Assembly: GCA_035505975.1 (NCBI GenBank)
Contig: DATJQJ010000028.1
Span: 12,289 to 76,288 of the forward strand
DNA length: 64,000 nt
Reading direction: 5' to 3'
DNA from: CAIKOD01 sp035505975
GTDB taxonomy: Archaea > Halobacteriota > Methanomicrobia > Methanomicrobiales > Methanospirillaceae
This document shows, in pieces, positions 7,473-16,041 of this stretch. The notes beneath the pieces are model-generated. The model was not told the origin of the DNA, searched no databases, and saw nothing but the letters and a program-made list of their open reading frames with translations. The position numbers and the translations under genes were made by a program. Each line of letters starts with the position of its first letter. Within the stretch, counting starts at the first letter, position 1.

Positions 7473-9110
7473 TCACAGCCACGGTCCCGGCGTCCCGGTG
7501 ACCTCGCTCTCTCCAGGTAACCCATGGTCCCCCGGCATCTCCTCTGTCACGATCCGGTGACACAGTTGACGGGCAAATATCCTCTCGAAATTTTTCTCTT
7601 CGTTCTCTACCCCCCATGACTCGAACTGACAGTCGCCGCGGGCCGTGATCTCGAGTTCTGCGACCTGGGGGTCAACAATCGTGAAGGCGACCCGGTCGAT
7701 AAGGGCTGCATGTCTCCGGTCGAGACTTTCGGCAAGCCGCAGGAACAGCGATAATATGCGGACAATGCCCTGGTCAGGTTCATTCAGCCCTGATATGTCC
7801 TGCTCCCTTCGTTTTGGAAGTTTTTTCCTGTGGAACCTTGCGATATTTGCCATAATCAGGACCTCCCGGGGCTCGAACCCGAGGAGGTCGCTGTTCCGTA
7901 TGATGTAATACGAATGGTTATGGTGGTTATTGAACGAGATCAGGGAACCGATGTCGTGGAGGAACCCTGCATATTCGAGGAGCTCCCGTTCCCTCTCACC
8001 CATCGCGTGGAGGCCGGTGTCTCGTCCCGAGTCGAAAAGGTCGAGCGCCAGTTTAGAAACGGTCCTGGCGTGGTACTCGTTGATGCCGAAATTGCGACCG
8101 GTAAGGAGGACGCTCCGTTCCCGTACGGAAAGATCCCCGAGGAGCGGATACCCTGCCATCCTGGAGAGGTAATCGGCAAGAAGACCGTCCTGAAGGCCTC
8201 TCTGGGTGACGTCGATCGAAAAAATCCCCAGCTCTTCGGCGAACGTATCGATTACGGCGGCACCGGCAAGGATGATGTCGGCACGTTCAGGGTTGATACC
8301 CGGGACTTTCTTTCGTTCCGGGAGGGGTAGCGAACAGAGGTGTGCAATTGTTTTCTTCATGTCGTGAACAGTCAGCACCGTCCTCCCAGGTTCTTCAGGA
8401 TGGTAGAGCCGGGCTGAAATATCGCAGAGGTTGATGATCGTGCCCGAACTTCCGATGACCTGGTCAATAGGGCGCTCCCGTGCCTGCCTGAGGAATCCTG
8501 AAGCCTCTTTCCTTACATGGTCCCTTATTCTTTCGTACAGGGCCTTTCCGACTGGTTTTTCGCTCCCTCCCGGGAAGAAAATGTTTGCAAGCCTGATCGA
8601 TCCGAGCCTTACGCTGGCTAGGTATGAATATGCCTGCTGCCCGCCGATCGCGATCTCAGTGCTACCACCACCAATGTCCACGATCATTGCCTGGCGGCCT
8701 TCCAGGTGGAATGCAGCAGCGACACCCATGTAGATCAACCGTGCCTCCTCCCTTCCCGAGATGACCTGGACATCCAGGTGGGCTTCATGCCGGAGACGCG
8801 ACAGGAGATCGTACCGATTCTGGGCTTCCCGGGCAGCAGATGTCGCTACTGCCACGAATTCCTGGGCCCCGAATGACCGGGCGAGCTCGACAAACCTTCC
8901 CGATACCATCACCGCCCGGTCAATCGCCGCCTGAGTGATGATGCCGGTCTCGAATTCCCCCTCCCCGAGCCTGACTGCCTCCTTCTGACTCGACATCACC
9001 GTATACGAGCAGTCCGGGCTGATCCTTACCACATAGAGACGGATGGAATTTGTCCCGATATCGATGAATGCCACGATTCTTTGAGTCGTGATCGGTCCGG
9101 TGCTGGTCAT
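7473..9110 (-). CDS. Ppx/GppA exopolyphosphatase family phosphatase
   Basis: A 545-aa protein. The N-terminal ASKHA-fold phosphatase starts AFIDIGTNSIRLYVV and includes ATSAAREAQN, ISGREEARLIY and the phosphate loop IVDIGGGSTEI. The C-terminal half is an HD-type helical domain (FLHDIGSLISFNNHHNHSYYII). The family hydrolyses polyphosphate ends or pppGpp; proximity to ppk1 favours polyphosphate here. An in-frame TTG/ATG extension reaches 9179, but the ATG at 9110 has GGTGAT about 8 nt upstream and removes a poorly conserved N-terminus. It converges with ruvB across repeat copy A. Confidence 0.88.
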   Translation of the reverse strand: MTSTGPITTQRIVAFIDIGTNSIRLYVVRISPDCSYTVMSSQKEAVRLGEGEFETGIITQAAIDRAVMVSGRFVELARSFGAQEFVAVATSAAREAQNRYDLLSRLRHEAHLDVQVISGREEARLIYMGVAAAFHLEGRQAMIVDIGGGSTEIAIGGQQAYSYLASVRLGSIRLANIFFPGGSEKPVGKALYERIRDHVRKEASGFLRQARERPIDQVIGSSGTIINLCDISARLYHPEEPGRTVLTVHDMKKTIAHLCSLPLPERKKVPGINPERADIILAGAAVIDTFAEELGIFSIDVTQRGLQDGLLADYLSRMAGYPLLGDLSVRERSVLLTGRNFGINEYHARTVSKLALDLFDSGRDTGLHAMGERERELLEYAGFLHDIGSLISFNNHHNHSYYIIRNSDLLGFEPREVLIMANIARFHRKKLPKRREQDISGLNEPDQGIVRILSLFLRLAESLDRRHAALIDRVAFTIVDPQVAELEITARGDCQFESWGVENEEKNFERIFARQLCHRIVTEEMPGDHGLPGESEVTGTPGPWL

Positions 9111-9310
9111 TGGCGCAATCACCATCCTGGGGAACGGGCCCTCTCCGTTTCCCCGATCAAATAGACGATTAATTAGCATTGACCGGCCCGGGTATTAACT
9201 GTCCTGTTTTACGCTATCTCCACAATGGTCCCGGGGCCCTGGTCCCTGCCTGGATTTTTTAAGGATATCGTTCTATTCCGGATGGAGAATGCCACCCGGT
9301 AGAATTATGA

Positions 9311-10417
9311 TTACGTGGTATCTGCTGAGGGGACAGGGCATGACCTGCAGAAACCGATTGTCACAGCCACGAAGAGGGCGAAAACCGCCGTAACGAGGAA
9401 CGCCATGAAAAACCCGGACACCTGGGCGACGATACCTGCAATGAAGGGAAGGACTGTCATGCCGAGGTAGCTCGACGCGTCGAAGAGGCCCATGTAGGTG
9501 CCCTGGTCCCTGCCGGCACTCGCAAGATACGTGAGTTGTGCGATCATCACGACGCCTGCAAGTGCGCCAAGAACGATGAATGCCAAGGGAGTGAAAAAGC
9601 AGGCAATTACGGCACCAGCCGAGAGCAGGGCCGCGAGGCGAAGGACGGGGACAGGCGCGAAGGACCACTTTGATACCACGATAACGGTAATGGCCGTTGC
9701 ACCGCTCATGGCTGCGATCTCCAGGCCGACCACTTCCGGGGAGGCACCGCTGAACTGGGGATATATCGCTGTTACCGCGCCGGTTATTCCGATAAGGACA
9801 ACGGATGAGAACCAGAGCCAGATATAATTACGGATGATTCCCGGGAGACTGCCGATATGAGAGCTCCATGTCCGCACATTCCCTGAAGGGACCTCAGTTA
9901 AAGGCCGGATAACAATGCTGACAACGAGTGAAAGAAGTGCGATGGCAGAGAACAGTGCGAGTCCGGCCGACTTGTAACCCGATACCCCTGCGAGCCATCC
10001 TGAAAGGATGAGACCGGCAATCAGGCCGATATTCAGTGCTGCAAGGAACCAGCCGCTCCTCTTCTGATGCCCGGGTTGCCTGTTGACGTACGTAAGGGCT
10101 GCTGCCACAAACATGCCGGCACCGATTCCTTCAAGCAGCCGTGCCGCCAGCACCACCACAAACATCGGAGAGAAGATTAGCATGATCCCCGCTATGCATG
10201 TGAAAAACAGCCCGGCATCCGAGAGTAATTTCGACCCCCAGCGATCGGCAAGTATCCCTGAGGGGAGGGTCAGGACAAAGGCACCGAGAAAGTATGCAGA
10301 ATATATTTCGCCCTGCAATGCGGTTCCGGAGGCATAGCCGGGCAACACCGGGACAATAGCATTTGATAATGCCATGACGGCAAATACGCCAAGGGAGAGG
10401 TGTATGAGGTCTCTCAT
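9311..10417 (-). CDS. major facilitator superfamily transporter
   Basis: A 368-aa integral membrane protein with about 11-12 hydrophobic helices. The MFS loop 2-3 signature is visible as GILADRWGSKLL (about 56-67), and RLLEGIGAGMF follows in helix 4. There is no soluble extension. The substrate cannot be read from sequence. It begins 8 bp after the fttA stop, so it is probably the last gene of a psmB-fttA-MFS transcript, although the three functions have no obvious link. Confidence 0.85.
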   Translation of the reverse strand: MRDLIHLSLGVFAVMALSNAIVPVLPGYASGTALQGEIYSAYFLGAFVLTLPSGILADRWGSKLLSDAGLFFTCIAGIMLIFSPMFVVVLAARLLEGIGAGMFVAAALTYVNRQPGHQKRSGWFLAALNIGLIAGLILSGWLAGVSGYKSAGLALFSAIALLSLVVSIVIRPLTEVPSGNVRTWSSHIGSLPGIIRNYIWLWFSSVVLIGITGAVTAIYPQFSGASPEVVGLEIAAMSGATAITVIVVSKWSFAPVPVLRLAALLSAGAVIACFFTPLAFIVLGALAGVVMIAQLTYLASAGRDQGTYMGLFDASSYLGMTVLPFIAGIVAQVSGFFMAFLVTAVFALFVAVTIGFCRSCPVPSADTT

Positions 10418-10425
10418 GGTGTTGT

Positions 10426-12315
10426 TCAGACCATCCGGTAGGTCTCCAGGTTCATCGGTGAATGGGTCTGGATATGGTATCGTTTGTAGAGAGAACTTGC
10501 CAGATCGATGGTATTATTTTCGTCCCCATGGATGGTGAATATTTTTTCAGGTCGCGGCTGGATCTGACCGATATAGTTCATCAACTGGCGCCGGTCCGAA
10601 TGGCCTGAGAACCCGTCTACTGTCACGATCTCCAGGTTGATCACGATACTCTCCCTCCGTCCCAGGGGGACTTCTCTCCAACCTTTCTGAATCCGCCTGC
10701 CGAGGGTCCCTTCTGCCTGGTAACCGACGAAAATGAGTGCATTTTTTTCATCGGCGGCGAGGTTGCTCAGGTATTCCATCACTGGTCCGCCGTTTAGCAT
10801 ACCGCTCGTGGTGATTATTACGCACGGGTCTCCGTTAATCACCTTTTCCCTGAGTTCAGGGGAGTCGACGGCGACAAAACTCTCCGAAAGGAAAGGATTC
10901 ATCCCTTCCTTGAATATCTGGTTCCTGAGATCGCTGTTCAGGTACTCGGGATAGGTGGTATGAATGGCCGTTGCCTCCCTGATCATGCCGTCGAGGTAAA
11001 TCTTGACATTGGGGATCTTCTCTTTCCTGATCCCCTCTTCGAGCCCGAGCATCACTTCCTGCGAACGACCGACGGCGAATGCGGGTATGATGACCTTCCC
11101 CCCTCTCGAGAGGACCGTATTGATCGTTTCGTAGAGTTTCTCTTCGGCATCAGCCCTCTGCGGCTGCATCATTTCCGACCCGCCATAGGTGCTCTCCATG
11201 AAGAGAGCCTCGAGCCTCGGGAAATTTGCGGTCGCCGGGTTGAACAACCGGCTCTTGCTGTAATTGAAGTCCCCGGTAAAAGCGACATTATACAGGCCGT
11301 CGCCTACATGGAAGTGGGCGATTGCAGACCCGAGGATATGGCCCGCGTTATGGAAGGTAAGCTTGATATCGGGGGCAATATCGGTAACGTTTCCATAATT
11401 CAGCGTTATCGAATGCCTGATATAGGTCTTAACTTCGTTCGAGGTATAGGGGACCTTGCGGTCTTCTTTATGGATCACATCGAGATAATCGAGCTGGAGC
11501 ATGGCCGACAGGTCGCGTGTTGGGGGGGTGCTGTAGACAGGGCCGTCGTACCCGTATTTATAGAGCAGGGGTATCAGTGCGCAATGGTCGAGGTGGGCAT
11601 GAGTCAGGACAACGGCATCGAGCTGGGAAAGCGGATGGATCTCGGGCACGTAGAGATAGGGTGTACTATTGCTATTGTCGGGCTTTTCCCCGCAGTCGAT
11701 CAGGATCCTGCTTTCAGGGGTCGTGAGAAGGAACGCGGCCCTGCCAACTTCCCGGCAGCAGCCGAGGGTTGTCACCCTGGCCCACTGGTCTTTACTGGTC
11801 ACATCGCGGTGGATGCGACGTCCGATGGTCCGTAAGAATACCTTCCTGTCTTCATTGACCGAACGAAGGTACTGTCTCACCTGCTTTACCGTCGTGCTTT
11901 CGATCGGGGGTGTCCTGACCACCTTGGGAGTCCAGCCGATGTGTTTCGTGATCTCCCGGAGTGTCGCCCCGTTCTTACCGATGACCACTCCCGGTTTTTC
12001 AGCCTCGATGAGCACCTCGCCGGTGTCGGCATCGAAGTAGATGTCGGAGATACCGGCATTCTCGGTGACGACCGCCTTTATCTCTTCGACCGCCCGGTCG
12101 GGGTCTTCCAAAACGTTCGGTCGTACGACGATCCGCTTTCGGAGGTCGCGTGCAAGGATCCGGATCAGGTCGGCTTCATCGGCAAATTTCTTCGGGTCGT
12201 CGGTATAGATGACCAGTTCCGGCCCCTCGAACTCTACGTCCGACACCGTAATGCCGGAAGGGACCTTTTCATTGATTTTATCTTTTAATTCTTTCAATCG
12301 TTCTTCAATGAGCAT
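10426..12315 (-). CDS. fttA: FttA/aCPSF1 transcription-termination ribonuclease
   Basis: A 629-aa beta-CASP RNase. The N-terminal 150 residues form a paired KH-like region with a GKNG loop (VVIGKNGATL, 110-119). A metallo-beta-lactamase domain follows with HAHLDH at 239-244 and further metal ligands in AGHILGSA and FTGDF. The beta-CASP inset contains FMESTYGG and IPAFAVGRSQEVM, and the end has FSGHSDRRQL. The enzyme cleaves nascent U-rich RNA and terminates archaeal transcription. The length matches the family. It starts 21 bp after the psmB stop. Confidence 0.95.
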   Translation of the reverse strand: MLIEERLKELKDKINEKVPSGITVSDVEFEGPELVIYTDDPKKFADEADLIRILARDLRKRIVVRPNVLEDPDRAVEEIKAVVTENAGISDIYFDADTGEVLIEAEKPGVVIGKNGATLREITKHIGWTPKVVRTPPIESTTVKQVRQYLRSVNEDRKVFLRTIGRRIHRDVTSKDQWARVTTLGCCREVGRAAFLLTTPESRILIDCGEKPDNSNSTPYLYVPEIHPLSQLDAVVLTHAHLDHCALIPLLYKYGYDGPVYSTPPTRDLSAMLQLDYLDVIHKEDRKVPYTSNEVKTYIRHSITLNYGNVTDIAPDIKLTFHNAGHILGSAIAHFHVGDGLYNVAFTGDFNYSKSRLFNPATANFPRLEALFMESTYGGSEMMQPQRADAEEKLYETINTVLSRGGKVIIPAFAVGRSQEVMLGLEEGIRKEKIPNVKIYLDGMIREATAIHTTYPEYLNSDLRNQIFKEGMNPFLSESFVAVDSPELREKVINGDPCVIITTSGMLNGGPVMEYLSNLAADEKNALIFVGYQAEGTLGRRIQKGWREVPLGRRESIVINLEIVTVDGFSGHSDRRQLMNYIGQIQPRPEKIFTIHGDENNTIDLASSLYKRYHIQTHSPMNLETYRMV

Positions 12316-12336
12316 TTAATCCGTCCAAAAAAGTGA

Positions 12337-12978
12337 TTATGCGGAGAGCGCCGTGAGGGTCTTTTTGACATCCTCGTCGGCAATTTCCTGATATTTGTCC
12401 CTGGTTATGACAACCACATGGATGCCTTCACCAGAGCCTGCATCTCGTCTCATTGCTGCCCTGATCGACCTGATGGCGAGTTCCATCGCTTCTTCTTCAT
12501 TCATATCCCTGTGGTAGCGGTCCTCGAGGACCCCGTACGCACCCGGGGACCCGGAACCGGTGGCGACAATGTCCTCCTCGCGGGTCGCCCCGCCCATGGC
12601 ATCGACCGAGTAGACAGAAGGACCCGAATCGTCGATACCGCCGACGAGTAACTGCACGTAATAGGGATAATAGCGGTTTGCATTAAGGACATTGGATAGG
12701 AGTGTCGATGCTGCCCCGACTGCAATCGGTCTGCCACGCCTGATCTGGTACAGGCTGCACTCGACCGTCATGATGCGTGCCAGTTGCTGGGCGTCTCCAA
12801 CGCCGCCTGCGGTCGTCATGCCGATCAGGTCGGCGATCTGATATACCTTTTTTGCCCGTTTACTTGCAATGAAATAGCCCATCGTTGCTCTTTTTTCCGT
12901 TGCAAGAACAACACCGTCGGAAAATACAAGACCTACCGTGGTTGTTCCCTTGAGTGGCTCCGGATAAGGTTCATTCAT
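12337..12978 (-). CDS. psmB: proteasome beta subunit
   Basis: A 213-aa precursor. An 11-residue propeptide (MNEPYPEPLKG) precedes the sequence TTTVGLVF, whose first threonine (residue 12) becomes the catalytic N-terminus after self-cleavage. The nucleophile-fold residues GVVLATEKR and SGSPGAYGVLE fit archaeal PsmB. The 20S core degrades unfolded proteins with an AAA unfoldase. The ATG at 12978 is chosen because GGGGTG sits just upstream; a GTG at 12987 overlaps that site. Confidence 0.95.
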   Translation of the reverse strand: MNEPYPEPLKGTTTVGLVFSDGVVLATEKRATMGYFIASKRAKKVYQIADLIGMTTAGGVGDAQQLARIMTVECSLYQIRRGRPIAVGAASTLLSNVLNANRYYPYYVQLLVGGIDDSGPSVYSVDAMGGATREEDIVATGSGSPGAYGVLEDRYHRDMNEEEAMELAIRSIRAAMRRDAGSGEGIHVVVITRDKYQEIADEDVKKTLTALSA

Positions 12979-13013
12979 ATGAAACACCCCAAAATACTAA
13001 ACGCCGGAAAAAT

Positions 13014-13025
13014 TCTTAAAAGCGC
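13014..13025 (-). promoter_or_regulatory. promoter candidate for psmB-fttA-MFS
   Basis: On the minus strand AGCGCTTTTAAGAA is centred about 40 nt before the psmB ATG. A start about 25 nt downstream leaves a leader of roughly 15 nt containing GGGGTG. Confidence 0.35.
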
Positions 13026-13065
13026 TTTAACTATTAGATGACATCAATAAATTTAAAGGTTTTTA

Positions 13066-13911
13066 TTAGCTGCCCGGTTCGCAGAGCACCCTGATAAGGT
13101 CCCTGTCGAAGAGCATGGCTACAAGCCGTTTGTCTCCATTGATTACCGGCAGCTGGTCGATCCGGGCCCTTTTCATCTTCAGGGCACATTCGCTTACTTC
13201 GGCGTTCAGCGGTACCGAAACGACATTCTTTACCATTGCGGTCTTAACGGGTCTGGGAGGGAGCTGGATCTTGGAAATCCCATAGCTGATGGTATGCATA
13301 TCCCTGATGCTCTCCCATGTCCATTCGTCATCGTCGGTGCCATTCGAGAAATCCGAGACCTCGACCGTGTCTTCGATCGAAGAATGCCTGATCAGGTCGC
13401 GTTCCGAGATGATGCCCTGCAGTTTGCTGTCGGCATCGAGGATAGGTATCGCTTCGAACCCTGAGATCTCCATGACCCTTCCCACTACTGGTAACGGGGT
13501 CTCTTCCCAGAGTGCAAAGGTCTGGCTGGTATAATTGTCCTTGATCTCCTGCTTGATCCTGAGGGTCGCAATGGCATGGACCAGGTCGGCGATGCTAATC
13601 AGTCCGATCAGCTGGTCGTCCTCGACGACCGGGAGTCGCCGTATGCTGTGGGTTGTCAGGAGTTTCGCGGCCTCGCTCAACGGTGCCCCTGGAGCGATAG
13701 TGACCGGGTCAGGTGTCATCAGAAGCCCGAGCTGGGTCTCCTCTGCCTTGCGAAGGAGATCCTTTCTGGTAATGATGCCGACAAGTTTCCCCTCCTTGAG
13801 TACCGGGACCCCGGAAATCCCCGTCCGTTTAAGGATCTTCAGCACGTCGTCGCGGTTCCCTGGTATCTCTACATTGACGACGTCAGAAGTCATGTAGTCT
13901 GAGACGAGCAT
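13066..13911 (-). CDS. four-CBS-domain protein
   Basis: A 281-aa protein made almost entirely of four CBS motifs in tandem: MTSDVVNVEIPGN, MTPDPVTIAPGA, a third beginning near residue 135 (ETPLPVVGRVMEI), and a last one starting MVKNVVSVPLNAE. Each has the alternating strand-helix pattern and the conserved aspartate near its end (GIITRKDL, GLISIADL, GIISERDL, AMLFDRDL). CBS pairs bind adenosyl ligands and act as energy or SAM sensors, but no effector domain is attached. It lies 5 bp after the stop of the Usp gene, so the two are co-transcribed. Confidence 0.88.
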   Translation of the reverse strand: MLVSDYMTSDVVNVEIPGNRDDVLKILKRTGISGVPVLKEGKLVGIITRKDLLRKAEETQLGLLMTPDPVTIAPGAPLSEAAKLLTTHSIRRLPVVEDDQLIGLISIADLVHAIATLRIKQEIKDNYTSQTFALWEETPLPVVGRVMEISGFEAIPILDADSKLQGIISERDLIRHSSIEDTVEVSDFSNGTDDDEWTWESIRDMHTISYGISKIQLPPRPVKTAMVKNVVSVPLNAEVSECALKMKRARIDQLPVINGDKRLVAMLFDRDLIRVLCEPGS

Positions 13912-13916
13912 CTCGG

Positions 13917-14345
13917 TTATGCTCTCACCACCAGCACCGCACTCCCGCTGTTCGCGACAACGTACGAGCTGACGCTGCCGAGCAGGATGCGGTCGATATT
14001 ACTCTTCCCATGGGAACCGATAACCACGAGGTCGGTGCCGATTTCTTCAGTGACCTTGATAATCTCATTACCCGCGTGGCCTTCCTTCAGGTGCGTGGTT
14101 ATTGAGACTCCTTTCTTCTCTGCCTTGTCCCTTGCACTGCCTAGAGCGGTCTGTCCTTCTTTCTCAAGCATGGAGAGCATGATCTCCCACGTATTATCCA
14201 TCGGCATCGATGAAAAGAGGCCGGTTTCGACGACGTACACCACATGAAGCGGGCATTTCCAGGCTTTCGCCTCGTCAAGTGCGCACTCGAGTGCCTTTTC
14301 GCTCGTTCCCGATCCATCGATTGCGACGAGTATTTTGCCGAACAT
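13917..14345 (-). CDS. universal stress protein (UspA family)
   Basis: A 142-aa single Usp domain. It opens MFGKILVAIDGSGTSEKAL and ends with the ATP-binding loop GSHGKSNIDRILLGSVSSYV (G-x2-G-x9-G-S/T form), so it probably binds ATP. Its gene sits between an amidohydrolase and a four-CBS protein in one orientation with gaps of 31 and 5 bp. Usp and CBS proteins often pair as nucleotide-sensing stress modules; a direct partnership here is inference. Confidence 0.9.
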   Translation of the reverse strand: MFGKILVAIDGSGTSEKALECALDEAKAWKCPLHVVYVVETGLFSSMPMDNTWEIMLSMLEKEGQTALGSARDKAEKKGVSITTHLKEGHAGNEIIKVTEEIGTDLVVIGSHGKSNIDRILLGSVSSYVVANSGSAVLVVRA

Positions 14346-14376
14346 GGTTACCCCAAAAAATAGTCTCCTTTATAAC

Positions 14377-15426
14377 TTATCGCTTCGAAATAAAAACCTT
14401 TTTCACTATATCCATGGATGTCGCCCGTTTTGCGATGGTTGAGAGGGGATCGCGGCTGAAGCGCATGTTGGAACGCCCGGGGTCGAGGAGAAAAAAAGCC
14501 GCCCGGGATCCTTCCCTGATCGAGAAATCATTGTGGGCCAGACAGGCACCTGAAACGGCTGCCCTGAGCAGTGCCCGGGGTTCGACACCATAGACGAACG
14601 AGGTGAATGCAAGCTCTGCGAGCATATCGGGTTGGACTACCATCGCGTTGTCTGTCCCGAGAAAGAACCTGCAACCGAGTTCGATCATTTCGTGGATCGG
14701 GGGCCTTTCCGACGATCCCGTCACGCCGAAGGCCCAGTTGGACCTCGGGCAGACCGCCACGGGAATGTCCCTGTCGGCGCATGCCCTGAGATGGTTTCTC
14801 GTCGCATGGGTGCAGTGAATGAGGAGGTCGGGGTCGAATGAGAGGGCTGAATCGACATCGCCGGGATCTTTTTCCCCTGCATGGAATGCAAGGAGTTTTC
14901 CCTTTTTTCGGGCGTTATCGACCAGGCTCTCAAGACCCGGGACATCACGGGCACTGCTGATCCCGAGCCCCTGCGAAAGTTCTTCGCCGCCGTCGCGGCC
15001 GAAAACGACCAGACCAGGGAGCTGGTCTCCAGCCGCCTCCTCGAGTGCCCTGACCCCCGGAACACCCCCTTCCCTGAAATCGGCACATCCTGCGGTGCCG
15101 CTCGAAAGCATTGTCCGTATGCTGGCCCTCATCCCTGAAACGAGGTCCGAGCGTGGGGCTATGGACAGGAGCTGATGTTTGAGGCCGTTAGGAGGTGTTA
15201 CGACCGAAACCAGGTCTGTTCCTGCCAGATTGACGTCCATCGCGATCGTGTCGCCAAGGTGCGTGTGCGCATTGAAGAAGGCCGGGCAGATCCAGGCAGC
15301 CGGGGGATGGGGCTCATGTTCGATGTGGGTAATAACCCCGGATTTGACCACGATTGTGACGGGGGACATTTCAAATCGTTCCCCAAGAAGAGCATGACCG
15401 CTGACTGTCATCTCGTGATCTGACAT
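14377..15426 (-). CDS. amidohydrolase family protein (deaminase-like)
   Basis: A 349-aa protein of the metal-dependent amidohydrolase superfamily. The metal ligands appear in order: HTHLGD (about residues 53-58), FHAGE, HCTHAT and GTDNAM. The layout resembles the chlorohydrolase / 5'-deoxyadenosine-SAH deaminase branch, so nucleoside or base deamination is the best guess. It is shorter than typical members (about 420 aa). Its ATG at 15426 is divergent from the Sec61-beta gene 44 bp away. Confidence 0.78.
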   Translation of the reverse strand: MSDHEMTVSGHALLGERFEMSPVTIVVKSGVITHIEHEPHPPAAWICPAFFNAHTHLGDTIAMDVNLAGTDLVSVVTPPNGLKHQLLSIAPRSDLVSGMRASIRTMLSSGTAGCADFREGGVPGVRALEEAAGDQLPGLVVFGRDGGEELSQGLGISSARDVPGLESLVDNARKKGKLLAFHAGEKDPGDVDSALSFDPDLLIHCTHATRNHLRACADRDIPVAVCPRSNWAFGVTGSSERPPIHEMIELGCRFFLGTDNAMVVQPDMLAELAFTSFVYGVEPRALLRAAVSGACLAHNDFSIREGSRAAFFLLDPGRSNMRFSRDPLSTIAKRATSMDIVKKVFISKR

Positions 15427-15439
15427 AACCTTGCACCCA

Positions 15440-15449
15440 TTTATATATT
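15440..15449 (+). promoter_or_regulatory. TATA box for secG (Sec61-beta)
   Basis: CATTTATATATTGAG is centred 26 nt before the secG ATG, predicting a leaderless transcript. For the divergent amidohydrolase it lies too close to the ATG (about 20 nt) to be used in the usual way. Confidence 0.5.
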
Positions 15450-15470
15450 GAGAATGAGAAATAGCTTTGT

Positions 15471-15632
15471 ATGGCTAAACAGAAGGGCGGAAGACTGATT
15501 TCATCAGCAGGTCTCGTAAACTATTACGAGAGCGAGGACCGCAGGGCGGTCCACATCAGCCCGGTCGCGGTGATTGTTATTGCCGCGGTGACCGGGGGTA
15601 TAATTTTTACCTTGAATTTATTCGTAAAATAA
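15471..15632 (+). CDS. secG: preprotein translocase subunit Sec61-beta (SecG)
   Basis: A 53-codon gene too short for routine ORF lists. The product reads MAKQKGGRLISSAGLVNYYE, then SEDRRAVHISPV, then a single C-terminal transmembrane helix (VIVIAAVTGGIIFTLNLF). That is the exact plan of archaeal Sec61-beta: basic KKGG start, S-S-A-G-L-V motif, one tail-anchored helix. It is the small third subunit of the SecYE translocon. A TATA box centred 26 nt upstream and a T-run after the stop define a one-gene transcript. It converges on the RND exporter across repeat copy B. Confidence 0.93.
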   Translation: MAKQKGGRLISSAGLVNYYESEDRRAVHISPVAVIVIAAVTGGIIFTLNLFVK

Positions 15633-15645
15633 TAATCTGTTCAAT

Positions 15646-15653
15646 CTTTTTTT
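15646..15653 (+). terminator. U-rich terminator after secG
   Basis: Seven T residues at 15647-15653, about 15 bp after the stop codon. Confidence 0.4.
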
Positions 15654-15862
15654 GCGGGACAATCCCGGATAGCAAAACGTTATCTCTATCCGGAATCATA
15701 CCGGACCCGGGTGAGATACTATCACGAATGATATCGTGATTGTCAGTACGCCTTACCTGCCCGGCCATAGGAACTGTCATACTGCCTTTTCATTTGCTGA
15801 TATTCTCTATTTCCGATACGGAAAAATTTTTGAGACAAGCCCAATTAATCTGGTTTTTGCAG

Positions 15863-16015
15863 ATAATCAGACGCTCCCGGGGCTCTGCCCCGCCGCTGCG
15901 GTAACCCCGGTTGCGATAGAAGGTGAACGGTTGACCGATAAATTCCCTCAATAGATGACCCTGCCCACGAACCAGGCTTACAGGTGTGAGCGAGGGACGG
16001 GGTGGAACCTGGCCG
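15863..16015 (+). repeat. dispersed GC-hairpin repeat, copy B
   Basis: The core ATAATCAGACGCTCCCGG / GGCTCTGCCCCGCCGCTGCG / GTAACCCCGGTTGCGATAGA is followed by CTCAATAGATGACCCTGCCCAC and a GGGACGGGGTGGAACC block. These match the distal parts of copy F. It fills the convergent gap between secG and the exporter gene and stops just before that gene's 3' end. Confidence 0.75.
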
Positions 16016-16041
16016 AAAGAAAAATGAAGAATTCAAAAGAC

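Noticed and set aside
10960..11835. A 291-codon plus-strand ORF inside fttA
   Set aside because: Antisense to a strongly conserved gene; no recognisable motif.
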